64,000 nucleotides of DNA, from contig CAIKLQ010000501.1 of NCBI GenBank assembly GCA_903828255.1, forward strand, positions 1 through 64,000, given 5' to 3'. The DNA is from an uncultured Verrucomicrobiota bacterium (GTDB taxonomy: Bacteria > Verrucomicrobiota > Verrucomicrobiia > Limisphaerales > JADLHS01). Below the pieces are notes generated by a model. That model saw only the letters and a program-made list of their open reading frames with translations, did not search any database and was not told the DNA's origin. Positions 1 to 8,541 of the stretch are shown one piece after another. How positions within the stretch are numbered: position 1 is the first letter of the stretch; each line of letters opens with the position of its first letter. The position numbers and the translations under genes are program-made.

Positions 1-314
1 AACAAGCGAGATTGAACCTCCGGGGCAAAACCACCGCCGGAAACCCAACGCTCGAAACAATCGCGGTCGTAGCCGGGCGGCTTGCCCTGCCGGAATCCGA
101 AGATGTAGGCGAGGCAGATACCGACCGGCACGAGCGCGACGAGAAAGGCGGTCAGCAACGAGGTGTTCATCATCACCAGCAGGACGAAGAAAACGGTGAT
201 GGCCACGCCGACACCGCCCACGAGCCACCAGAACAAGCCGCCTTCCAAACCCCAGGTGCGGCCTTTGGAATCGGACGCGGCGTTGGTGTCGGTAAGGCGG
301 AGTTCGGTTTTCAT
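1..314 (-). CDS. small integral membrane protein, VirB3/TrbD-like candidate (3' end outside window)
   Basis: Reverse-strand reading from ATG at 314: MKTELRLTDTNAASDSKGRTWGLEGGLFWWLVGGVGVAITVFFVLLVMMNTSLLTAFLVALVPVGICLAYIFGFRQGKPPGYDRDCFERW...; two TM segments; directly downstream of a VirB2-like pilin gene. Confidence 0.5.
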   Translation of the reverse strand, partial: MKTELRLTDTNAASDSKGRTWGLEGGLFWWLVGGVGVAITVFFVLLVMMNTSLLTAFLVALVPVGICLAYIFGFRQGKPPGYDRDCFERWVSGGGFAPEVQSRL

Positions 315-359
315 GCTCGTGGGCGGTCAGTGGTTGGGTTGGGGCAAATCTTCGCTCGA

Positions 360-722
360 TCAGAAGTTGCCGATGCCGACGCTGCTGTTCCCTTCGATGC
401 CAAAGATTTTGAAGAATGCGAAAATCACGGCGGGTGCTGCCGCGATGATCGCGCCACCGATGATGCTCATCTTGCCCTGGTCCACGTCGCCGCGCCGGAT
501 GGCGAAGCCGCCGTAGATGACGCAGGAGATGCCGAGGACGAACCCGAACATCATAATCACGGCGAGGCTGTTGCTGATGCCGGTCTTGAGTTCGGTCGAA
601 TTGAACGCCTGCGCGGAGGCGGAGAGGGTGTTGAGGGCGAGGATGGCGGCGGCCATGAGGAGCGATGGCAGCCGCGAACGGATTTTCAGGCTGATGGGTT
701 TGATGTGTTTGATGATCTTCAT
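360..722 (-). CDS. VirB2/TrbC-like pilin candidate (signal peptide plus two TM helices)
   Basis: Start ATG at 722; signal peptide ending SASA-QA; two hydrophobic helices separated by a short basic loop (GGFAIRRGDVDQGK), typical of TrbC/VirB2 pilins. Confidence 0.55.
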   Translation of the reverse strand: MKIIKHIKPISLKIRSRLPSLLMAAAILALNTLSASAQAFNSTELKTGISNSLAVIMMFGFVLGISCVIYGGFAIRRGDVDQGKMSIIGGAIIAAAPAVIFAFFKIFGIEGNSSVGIGNF

Positions 723-855
723 ACGCGTTGTTCTATTTTTTTGTTTCTGGCAGCGAGTCGTTCGCTGCATTACGCGCCCACTCTGACAGAAGTGAAAAAC
801 CTATCGGTGTAGGTGCGACACAAGGTGCGGGGGCAGTCCGTGTAGGAATTCAGGG

Positions 856-1764
856 ATGAACAAAACAACAGACACGACCAAGATTAACAAACTCCAGAAA
901 CTGACCGCGCTGCTGCCGCACGAGATTCGCGGCCAGTCCCAAGTGCTGCCGCGCATTGTCTCGGCAGTCCAACGTGGTGAACTCGGCCTCACTAAACCGG
1001 GGCGTCCGCGCGGCAGTTTTCTGCTCCTCGGCCCGACGGGCGTTGGCAAAACGGAAACCGTCATCGTGACGACCAATCAAGTTTTCGGGCCGGGACAATT
1101 GTTCCGCTTCGACATGAGCGAATTTCAGAATCAGGAAGCGCTCGGCCTGCTGCTGGGCGCGCGCCTCGGCGAAGTCGGTTATCTCGGCGCGGTGCGCGAG
1201 CGCGCGATTGAAGGCTCGTTGCTGTTTGACGAGGCGGAAAAAGCGCACCCGCGCGTGCTGGACATACTTTTGCAACTGCTGGACGCCGCGCGGATCACGG
1301 TGGCAACCGGCCAGACGCTGGACTTCAGCGGCTATTACATCTGGCTCACATCAAACATCGGCTCGGCGGAATTGATGAGCCTGCAACATTCCAATGAGGC
1401 GACGCTGGAACGCCACGTTCTGACGCGGGCGCAACAATCCCTGCGCCCGGAAATCTTCGCGCGCGTGAATGAGAAACTCGTGTTCCGCCGTTTAAGCTAC
1501 GAACACCAGTTGGAGATTGCTGAGAAATTTCTGGCGCGTGAAATCGAATTCCTGCGGGAACGCGGACACAAGCTGGAACTGGACAAAACGGTTTTGCCGT
1601 TTCTGGTGCGCAAAGGTTTTCACCCGAAGCTGGGAGCGCGCCCGATGCGCGACGCGGTGGAAAAGCTGGTGGGCGATGCCGTGTCGGAATGCCTGTTGCA
1701 GGAGCGGTCGGGCAGCGGTGCGCTGACCTTCGACGAAATGCGCGATTGCCTGATTATCCTGTGA
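856..1764 (+). CDS. ClpB C-terminal-like AAA+ ATPase
   Basis: Walker A GPTGVGKTE, Walker B LLFDEAEKAH, sensor LTSNIGS, C-terminal GARPMRDAVEKLV (ClpB D2-like). Confidence 0.8.
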   Translation: MNKTTDTTKINKLQKLTALLPHEIRGQSQVLPRIVSAVQRGELGLTKPGRPRGSFLLLGPTGVGKTETVIVTTNQVFGPGQLFRFDMSEFQNQEALGLLLGARLGEVGYLGAVRERAIEGSLLFDEAEKAHPRVLDILLQLLDAARITVATGQTLDFSGYYIWLTSNIGSAELMSLQHSNEATLERHVLTRAQQSLRPEIFARVNEKLVFRRLSYEHQLEIAEKFLAREIEFLRERGHKLELDKTVLPFLVRKGFHPKLGARPMRDAVEKLVGDAVSECLLQERSGSGALTFDEMRDCLIIL

Positions 1765-1765
1765 T

Positions 1766-2593
1766 TCAGGCCAGCGAGAGATACAGGTGCGACTCGCCGA
1801 TGTCCTTGTCCGGTTGGAATGCGCCGAGTTTGCGCTTCGACAATTGCGCACAAACTTTGCGGATGGCTTTCCGCTTGGCGGCGATGCCCGGCAGTTTTAC
1901 CAACAGACAATCGGCAAATTGATCACCGGATTTGCCGGCGTAGATGTCAGGCGCGATCACCTCGGTCGCGCCTGCCTTGTATACCGCCTCAACGAATTTC
2001 AGGGCATCGCTCTCGCGCTTGAATCGTCCGAGCGAGCGCACAGCCTTGCCGCCGCTTTCGAGCCACTTCCGGGCTTCGGCGCAATTCTGCTGCGCCAAAA
2101 GTGAACGGACAAAAACCTCATGGATGTGCTTTTGGGTGGCGACCGTGTTCGGCAACGGTTTTCCGGCTTTGCCGGTCAGCTTGGGCAGAGATTTGTCTTT
2201 GGTGCAGGCGGCGTGGTATGCCTCGGCAGTGACGGGACGCCCATGCAGATAAATTTCCTCGGACATCAACTTCCCGTCGTTCAGCCACAAGCGATAGCGC
2301 CCGGTAAAATCACCGCGCACGGTGGAAAACTCCAATTGCAGCCGGCCATTCTCGTGCCAGGTGCGCTGAACACCCGTGCCGCGAACCATCCGGTATTTGC
2401 CCAACAATCGACTGGTCTCGCTCCACTGGCGGCAGACGCCGTGCAGCAAACCATTTTGGTAAGGCTCTTCGTTGGCCAGCGCACCGTTCTTGTGCCAGAC
2501 GCGGACAACGCCATGTCGGCGCCCGTTGCGCAAAGGCACTGTTTCACGGAGTTGGCCATTCCGATGAAAGGCTTTTTCAACAGATTGTTTCAC
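1766..2593 (-). CDS. MORN-variant repeat protein (YwqK-type)
   Basis: Repeats such as RNGRRHGVVRVWHKNGALANEEPYQNGLLHGVCRQW, HENGRLQLEF. Confidence 0.7.
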   Translation of the reverse strand: MKQSVEKAFHRNGQLRETVPLRNGRRHGVVRVWHKNGALANEEPYQNGLLHGVCRQWSETSRLLGKYRMVRGTGVQRTWHENGRLQLEFSTVRGDFTGRYRLWLNDGKLMSEEIYLHGRPVTAEAYHAACTKDKSLPKLTGKAGKPLPNTVATQKHIHEVFVRSLLAQQNCAEARKWLESGGKAVRSLGRFKRESDALKFVEAVYKAGATEVIAPDIYAGKSGDQFADCLLVKLPGIAAKRKAIRKVCAQLSKRKLGAFQPDKDIGESHLYLSLA

Positions 2594-2736
2594 AAATCGG
2601 AAAATGTTTCTTTCACCAATAAACCCATTAAATACAAAAATGCGAAGAAAAACAGCCTAGAATTGTGGCAAACCCGTTAAATCTTCATTCGAGCAGACAG
2701 ACTTCCCGCGATGAAAACCTAGAGGCAAAAGTCCCC

Positions 2737-2825
2737 CGGCGGCGGCGGGCGGGTCAAAGGAGGAACGGAAGCGGGAGCGTCTAAGCGAGCCGACCCGTAG
2801 TATCCTTGACGCGCCCGCCGCCGCC
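2737..2825. repeat. imperfect ~23-bp inverted repeat (GGCGGCGGCGGGCGGGTCAAAGG / CCTTGACGCGCCCGCCGCCGCC)
   Basis: Arms seen directly at about 2737-2762 and 2800-2825. Confidence 0.6.
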
Positions 2826-2964
2826 ATACAATCAACCGGGTTTTCGTCGCGCTGTCACTGCGACCAGCCGAATGGCCTGCCGATTCCCAATCAGTGATTG
2901 AAGAATCCCAGATGCGTCCGTTGCTGACGAAATCGTCAGTCCGTCCGCAACTGCGAACACTTCG

Positions 2965-3214
2965 GCTTCGGTCTGTGGTCGGCGAGCGGGGAAAGTGGAG
3001 CGGAGGGCGGAGAGGTAGCGCATAGCGAATCGCAGCCGGAGCGCAACGTCCCGCCGCCGAGCCGCAGACGGAAGCCCTCCGCGCCTGCGGCCCTGCACCA
3101 TGCAAGCTCGTGACGAGCGCGCGGTTTGCGAAGCGGAACGGGCATCGTCGAGAGGGGGACGGGGCGACGGGCAGCCCGTGGAGCGCAGCAGAACCGCGCG
3201 TTGGTCACGGCGGA
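2965..3214 (+). repeat. dispersed structured repeat, copy 1 of 3
   Basis: GCTTCGGTCTGTGGTCGGCGAGCGGGG...CGCGCGTTGGTCACGGCGGA; same element near 41802 and 43344. Confidence 0.9.
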
Positions 3215-3245
3215 ACAGAACGGAGCACTTCCATGTTCATTGCCT

Positions 3246-3836
3246 TCAATCTCCCAAACGATACGCCTGGCGTGCTTGGGTGGCTTCTTGTGACAGGCGT
3301 GTTCGATTCTCCAAAAGGGGTGGATGATTCACAAACGCCGCCGCCAATTGCTTGGCGACTTGTTCCGGCATGAACTGCTCGAAGCATAATGCGAGAAGTA
3401 AACCGTTGGGCCGTGATTGCCGACGGATTTGAAGCAGGAGGTCAGATGCATGTCCGACGAGCGATTGTGTGTTGTCCGGATTCCAGCCTGACTGAATCAA
3501 TCCCCTGACGATGACGCCGAGCGCGAACGCCGGGCTACGCGATTGACCCGCGAGGCAATGCACCAGCACCGGTTCTCCGGGGTGAGCGTCAACAAACTCG
3601 AACATGACAGCAACGTCTTCGCTCCTTGGCGGACGGGAGGGGAAATCGGGCGAGTCCTCACGATCCTCAAAAAACACTTCGAGGTATCGTTTGGCGTTCC
3701 TTAAGCCATCTGGTTTGGGCACCCGCGGCTCGCGGATCGAGACGACGTTCCAAAAGTTCTTGTCGAAGTCGAGCAGTCGCGGAAGTTCAGGGATCGAACT
3801 GACGGCCAGATGTCGGTTGAGTTCCTCGATGAACAT
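3246..3836 (-). CDS. dual-specificity/tyrosine phosphatase-like protein
   Basis: Signature HCLAGQSRS (HCx5R) after a VLVHC strand. Confidence 0.7.
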   Translation of the reverse strand: MFIEELNRHLAVSSIPELPRLLDFDKNFWNVVSIREPRVPKPDGLRNAKRYLEVFFEDREDSPDFPSRPPRSEDVAVMFEFVDAHPGEPVLVHCLAGQSRSPAFALGVIVRGLIQSGWNPDNTQSLVGHASDLLLQIRRQSRPNGLLLALCFEQFMPEQVAKQLAAAFVNHPPLLENRTRLSQEATQARQAYRLGD

Positions 3837-3955
3837 GCGTTGCTCCTGATTAGCAAAGGCGCTGCCAAATTCCGGCCTCCGGCGAAACTAACGCGGGGGA
3901 GGTTGCTGAACGACACGCTGTTTGGAGGAAGCGAGCTTTGCACAATCCGGGGTTG

Positions 3956-4168
3956 TCAACCGAGCGGACGAGAGATTATGCAGCTGACGCAGAATACGTT
4001 TACCAAGTTCTCAGTGAACGTGCCGGAACCCAGTTCGTTGAAGACCTTCGTGTAGAATTCGGCACGGGAGTCATGCGGTGACGTTTTCGGTGGTAGCGGC
4101 GGAAATGCTGCTTGTGGCTTGCCTCCGCCAGTGACTGGCCCTGCCGATTCTTCGCGCTTCAAATTCAT
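3956..4168 (-). CDS. small hypothetical protein
   Basis: RBS-like AAGGAG upstream of ATG at 4168; 70 codons; no recognised family. Confidence 0.35.
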   Translation of the reverse strand: MNLKREESAGPVTGGGKPQAAFPPLPPKTSPHDSRAEFYTKVFNELGSGTFTENLVNVFCVSCIISRPLG

Positions 4169-4214
4169 TGGTTGATTTCTCCTTCTCTGAGCAGCGAGTA
4201 TGCCACCGTTGTTG

Positions 4215-4240
4215 CACGGCCTTTCTTCACGGCCTTTCTT
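4215..4240 (+). repeat. perfect 13-bp tandem duplication CACGGCCTTTCTT x2
   Basis: Read directly: CACGGCCTTTCTTCACGGCCTTTCTT, 43 bp upstream of the livH-like start. Confidence 0.85.
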
Positions 4241-4283
4241 CGGCATTGGCACGATTCATTCTGGAGGATACTCTTCATACCTC

Positions 4284-5153
4284 ATGCAGGTGCTCGTCAA
4301 CGGCTTGATTTCCGGTGCGACCATCGCCCTTTTGGCGTTGGCGTTTGCCGTGGTTTACCTGCCAACCCGCGTGTTCCACCTCGCGCTCGCCGGCATCTAC
4401 AGCCTTGCACCATTCCTTGCGTTGAGCCTGTTCAGCGCCGGAGTGCCATGGCCGATTTGCGCGGTCTTAGCAGTTGCCGCTGGCGCGGCGATCTCCCTTG
4501 GATGCGAGTGGTTGAATCACGACCGCTTGGAGAGAAAAGGCGCAGGCCCCGGGCTGCATCTTGTCAGTTCACTCGGCATTTTCATCGTGATTGTCCAAGT
4601 GGTTTCGATGGTCTGGGGCAATGAGGTCCGCACCCTTCGACACGGGATTGACGCCGTGTTTTCAGCGGGTGGGGTTCAGTTGACGCGCGCCCAAATCATT
4701 GCCGGTGGAACCGCATCCGGTTTGTTGGTGCTGTTCTACCTTTGGTTGCGATTCAGCAACTTGGGGTTGCGGTTTCGCGCTTTGGCCGACAATCCGGTTC
4801 AACTCGCGTTGTTCGGTTACAATGTCCGACGATTGCGTTTCCTCGCTTTCTCGCTGGCCGGATTGTTTGCGGCTGTGGCATCGCTTGTTCTGGCGTTTGA
4901 TCTTGGATTCGATCCGCACGGCGGGCTTCAGGCCCTGTTGTTGGCAATTGTCGCGGTGATCATCGGTGGGCGGGATTCCTTTGTCGGGCCAGTGATTGCC
5001 GGCTTTTTGTTGGGCGTGATTCGCGCGGAAGTGGTCTGGTATGCGTCGGCGCGCTGGCAAGACGCCGTAACCTACTTGCTTCTCGTGCTCTTCCTGTTTC
5101 TCAGACCCCATGGTTTGCTTGGGAAAAAAGCGCGGCTGGAGGCGCAAGCATGA
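4284..5153 (+). CDS. livH: branched-chain amino acid-type ABC transporter permease (LivH-like)
   Basis: MQVLVNGLISGATIALLALAFAVVYLPTRVFHLA...; conserved RFRALADNPVQLALFGYNVRRLR and final LRPHGLLGK. Confidence 0.85.
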   Translation: MQVLVNGLISGATIALLALAFAVVYLPTRVFHLALAGIYSLAPFLALSLFSAGVPWPICAVLAVAAGAAISLGCEWLNHDRLERKGAGPGLHLVSSLGIFIVIVQVVSMVWGNEVRTLRHGIDAVFSAGGVQLTRAQIIAGGTASGLLVLFYLWLRFSNLGLRFRALADNPVQLALFGYNVRRLRFLAFSLAGLFAAVASLVLAFDLGFDPHGGLQALLLAIVAVIIGGRDSFVGPVIAGFLLGVIRAEVVWYASARWQDAVTYLLLVLFLFLRPHGLLGKKARLEAQA

Positions 5154-6049
5154 ACTACCTGCTTCACCTCCTTATTTACCTGAACATCTACGTCATGCTG
5201 GCGTTGAGCCTCAACCTTGTGGTTGGATATTGTGGACTGCTGACGCTCGCTCATGCCGGCTACTTCGCAATTGGTGCCTACACTTACGCTTTGGCCACTT
5301 TGAAACTCGGCATGGGATTCATCCCTGCCGGGCTATTGACAGTCGGTGTTGCAGCGATCTTGAGTCTGGCTGTTTCACTCCCATCCTGGCGATTCAAGGG
5401 AGATTTCTTCGTCATGATTTCATTGGCAGTCCAGACGCTTGTCTTCAGCCTGCTTCACAATTGGTTTAGTCCAAACGCGCAGCCGGGCACTTGGGCCAAT
5501 TTGACGAATGGACCATTCGGTTTGGCCGGCATCAGCAAGCCGGTTATCGGCAGTATCAAATTCGCTACCATTGGGAGCATTGCTGCGCTTTCGACGGTTC
5601 TGGCTCTTTCGGCTGGCATGGTGATCTGGCTTTTTGTTTCCTCGCCTTGGGGACGGCTTTTGAAGGCAATGCGGGATGATGAACTTGCGGCGCGGGGATT
5701 GGGAAAGAACACACGACTAGCCAAAGTGCAGGCGATGGCAATTGCATGCGCGTTTGCGGCACTTGCTGGCGCAATCTACTCCAGCTACGTGAGTTACATT
5801 GACCCAAGCAGCGCATCTCTTGACGAATCCATTCTCATGCTTTGCATGGTTTTGGTTGGTGGCGTCGGCAATTTTCGCGGGCCGATTGTCGGCGCATTTG
5901 TGCTTCTGGCGATCCCGGAATTGCTACGTTTTGCCCATTTGCCTGATGCGGTGGCAGCGAACATTCGGTTGTTGGCATACGGCGGGCTATTAGTGGCGAT
6001 GGCTCACTTCCGACCCAAAGGTTTGGCCGGAGAGTATCGCCTTGAATGA
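5150..6049 (+). CDS. livM: branched-chain amino acid-type ABC transporter permease (LivM-like)
   Basis: LALSLNLVVGYCGLLTLAHAGYFAIGAYTYA; RDDELAARGLGKNTRLAKVQA; FRPKGLAGEYRLE; 4-nt overlap with livH. Confidence 0.88.
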   Translation: MNYLLHLLIYLNIYVMLALSLNLVVGYCGLLTLAHAGYFAIGAYTYALATLKLGMGFIPAGLLTVGVAAILSLAVSLPSWRFKGDFFVMISLAVQTLVFSLLHNWFSPNAQPGTWANLTNGPFGLAGISKPVIGSIKFATIGSIAALSTVLALSAGMVIWLFVSSPWGRLLKAMRDDELAARGLGKNTRLAKVQAMAIACAFAALAGAIYSSYVSYIDPSSASLDESILMLCMVLVGGVGNFRGPIVGAFVLLAIPELLRFAHLPDAVAANIRLLAYGGLLVAMAHFRPKGLAGEYRLE

Positions 6050-7611
6050 CCGCAATCACGACAACCGAATCAGTCGCCCAAACGACGCCTTCCCGCGAGG
6101 AGCATCAGGATGTTCTCGCCAGCAGGAAGAACGTGTTGTGCATTCGCGATCTGCGGAAGGCATTCGGCGGACAGATCGTTTTGGACGGCGCTTCAGCCGA
6201 ACTGCGGGAGGGAGAGGTCGTGTTGTTGCGCGGCAACAACGGTTCCGGAAAGACCACGTTGCTCAACATCCTCTCGGGGAATCTCGAACCCGATGCCGGG
6301 TCAATCCATCTCCAAGTCAACGGCGCTTCTGAACATTTTCGATTTCCACGCAGGTGGTGGGAGAATGTGAACCCCTTCGACCACTTTACCCCTGAACGAG
6401 TGGCGCGAGAAGGCGTGGGAAGAACTTGGCAGGACGTGCGTCTGTTCAACACGCTTACCCTCGCGGATAACATCGCCGTTGCTTCCCCAGGTCAGGCGGG
6501 GGAAAGTCCGTTCAACGTCTTGCTGCGTTATGGCAGGGTTCGGCGGGAAGAAAAATCCAATCGGCAAACCACAACAAACCGGCTCAAGGCGCTTGGCCTC
6601 GGCGACCGTGCGGATTCATCGGCGGATCGAATTTCCTTGGGCCAGACTAAACGGGTCGCTATCGCCCGCGCCGTTCAAGCCGGCGCGCGAATCTTGTTCT
6701 TGGATGAACCTCTTGCGGGACTTGACGCTCAAGGCATTGATTCGGTGCTGGAAATCCTGCGTCAATTAGTGCGAGAGCATCGCGTCACTCTCGTAATTGT
6801 GGAACACGTCTTCAATATTCCACGAGTTCTCGATCTGGCCGATAGTGTTTGGACTCTCGAAAACGGAAAAATCACGGTTGAGTCCCCGCAATTTGTTCGC
6901 ACACAGCATTCTGATTCTCGCTCCACGGATGTAGTCGCCTGGATAGCGAAGTTGCTGGGGCCAGAAACTGGCATCACGCGGGAAGCGCTCCCCGGCGGGG
7001 CCGTCCTTTGGAAACTTCGGCGGGATAATGCGAATTGCGGCAATGCAGAGTCCCCGTTGTTTGAAATTCGCAACCTTGTTGTGAACCGGGGTAAGCGGCG
7101 AATCATCGGCAGAGATGAAACGCCGAATTCTGAGCGAGGGATTTCGTTTCAGATTGCGGAGGGAGAAACCGCAGTTCTCCAAGCTCCCAATGGTTGGGGA
7201 AAAACGACCTTGGCAGCCGCCATCGTCGGAATGATCCCCATAGCTGGCGGAGAACTGATTTTCAAGGGCGCACGCATTGAACGCCTACCCGTATGGGAGC
7301 GTAGCAATAGAGCAATTGGCCTCGTTCCGGCTCGCGATTGCCTGTTTCCGAGCTTGTCTGTAAGTGAATGTCAAAAACTTGCAGGGTGTGACGGTGGGCG
7401 ACTGAACGCCCGAATTGACCCTCATAGACCGGTAGGTTCACTGAGTGGCGGAGAACGTCAGCAGGCCGTTCTCGCAATGGCTCGGGCGACTGAATTTGGA
7501 ATTTACGACGAACCGTTGTCAGCGATAGATCAAGGTTTGGTCGAGCAAAGTTTTCGACGAGTTACCGAATTGGGGCACAAAGCAATCTTGATTCTTATTC
7601 CCCATGCGTAA
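6046..7611 (+). CDS. fused double-cassette ABC ATPase (LivG-LivF type)
   Basis: NBD1: RGNNGSGKTT, LFLDEPLAGLD; NBD2: APNGWGKTT, LSGGERQQ, YDEPLSAID. Confidence 0.88.
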   Translation: MTAITTTESVAQTTPSREEHQDVLASRKNVLCIRDLRKAFGGQIVLDGASAELREGEVVLLRGNNGSGKTTLLNILSGNLEPDAGSIHLQVNGASEHFRFPRRWWENVNPFDHFTPERVAREGVGRTWQDVRLFNTLTLADNIAVASPGQAGESPFNVLLRYGRVRREEKSNRQTTTNRLKALGLGDRADSSADRISLGQTKRVAIARAVQAGARILFLDEPLAGLDAQGIDSVLEILRQLVREHRVTLVIVEHVFNIPRVLDLADSVWTLENGKITVESPQFVRTQHSDSRSTDVVAWIAKLLGPETGITREALPGGAVLWKLRRDNANCGNAESPLFEIRNLVVNRGKRRIIGRDETPNSERGISFQIAEGETAVLQAPNGWGKTTLAAAIVGMIPIAGGELIFKGARIERLPVWERSNRAIGLVPARDCLFPSLSVSECQKLAGCDGGRLNARIDPHRPVGSLSGGERQQAVLAMARATEFGIYDEPLSAIDQGLVEQSFRRVTELGHKAILILIPHA

Positions 7612-8527
7612 TTTCATCGACAACGACTCTGGGAATGCCGTTGTGCTCAACGAGCCAGCATCGCCGCCATCGCGCCGCGCAAGCACTCGCACTCAGGCGG
7701 TGTTCCAGCGTATTGCTTTTCGCCCATTGACCTCGTTGCTACCATTTGAACCACGAATTGGGGAGCGCCCCAATAATCTGGAAATCCCCATTACGCGAGC
7801 GAGATCGTGTAAGAATTTCTTTATGCCTGAATACGAGAATTGCCGTAAGATTCCGCAACGCACAACGGAGTTGCTCGACTCCTTGGTGCGTGCAAGCGCA
7901 TCCGGCTCGAAAGCAGTTGAACTCAATCCATACTTTTCAACACCGATCGCGTGTCGCGCCGATGTGGCTCCCATTCTGCCTTCGTCGCGCTGTTTCATTG
8001 AGTTCATGTTAACTCAGAAATTGGACGGGCAGACGATTTTGGATTTTGGATCGGGCACTGGGATTCTTGCTGTGATGGCGCGAAAGCTGAGGGCAGGAGA
8101 CGTTGATGCCATAGACATCAATCCTGCTGCTGTTCTGGCTACCACTGACAATGCTCGGCGGTTTGGATTCGCAGAGGGGATCAACGTAAAACAGTCTGAT
8201 GGTTTTGCAGCAGTTAATGGCCGTTACGATTTAGTGTTGGCAAATCTGCCTATGGTTGATGCGGACTCCTACGCTGGCGTGCTGTTCGGCCTATTTGATC
8301 CACACTTCGATTTGCACAGGCATTTTTTTGCGAATCTTCACCGGCATTTGAAACCAGGTGGTAGCGCCATCATTTGTCATTCAGAATTCCAAGAAGATTG
8401 GCCTTTTACGCGCCTCGAATCGCTGGCGGGTGAAAATGGACTCACGGCAAAGCTCGTGTTCGAACAAACCGTCGAAAATGTTGAGTGGCAGTTATACCGA
8501 ATAACCCCGGCCGACCCGGCCAAATGA
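7604..8527 (+). CDS. class I SAM-dependent methyltransferase (PrmA/HemK-like)
   Basis: ILDFGSGTGILAVMARK (motif I), DAIDINPAA, YDLVLANLPMV (motif IV-like); start may be internal (e.g. 7823). Confidence 0.65.
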   Translation: MRNFIDNDSGNAVVLNEPASPPSRRASTRTQAVFQRIAFRPLTSLLPFEPRIGERPNNLEIPITRARSCKNFFMPEYENCRKIPQRTTELLDSLVRASASGSKAVELNPYFSTPIACRADVAPILPSSRCFIEFMLTQKLDGQTILDFGSGTGILAVMARKLRAGDVDAIDINPAAVLATTDNARRFGFAEGINVKQSDGFAAVNGRYDLVLANLPMVDADSYAGVLFGLFDPHFDLHRHFFANLHRHLKPGGSAIICHSEFQEDWPFTRLESLAGENGLTAKLVFEQTVENVEWQLYRITPADPAK

Positions 8528-8541
8528 AAGCGCAACAAATT

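Noticed and set aside
12-812. 266-aa plus-strand ORF rich in H/D/E/G
   Set aside because: Opposite strand has VirB3-like and VirB2-like membrane proteins with better composition and signal peptide.
2719-3373. Several ORFs of 60-130 aa around repeat copy 1 (also 41790-42270 and 43300-43600)
   Set aside because: They arise from the dispersed repeat; frames are not preserved between copies.
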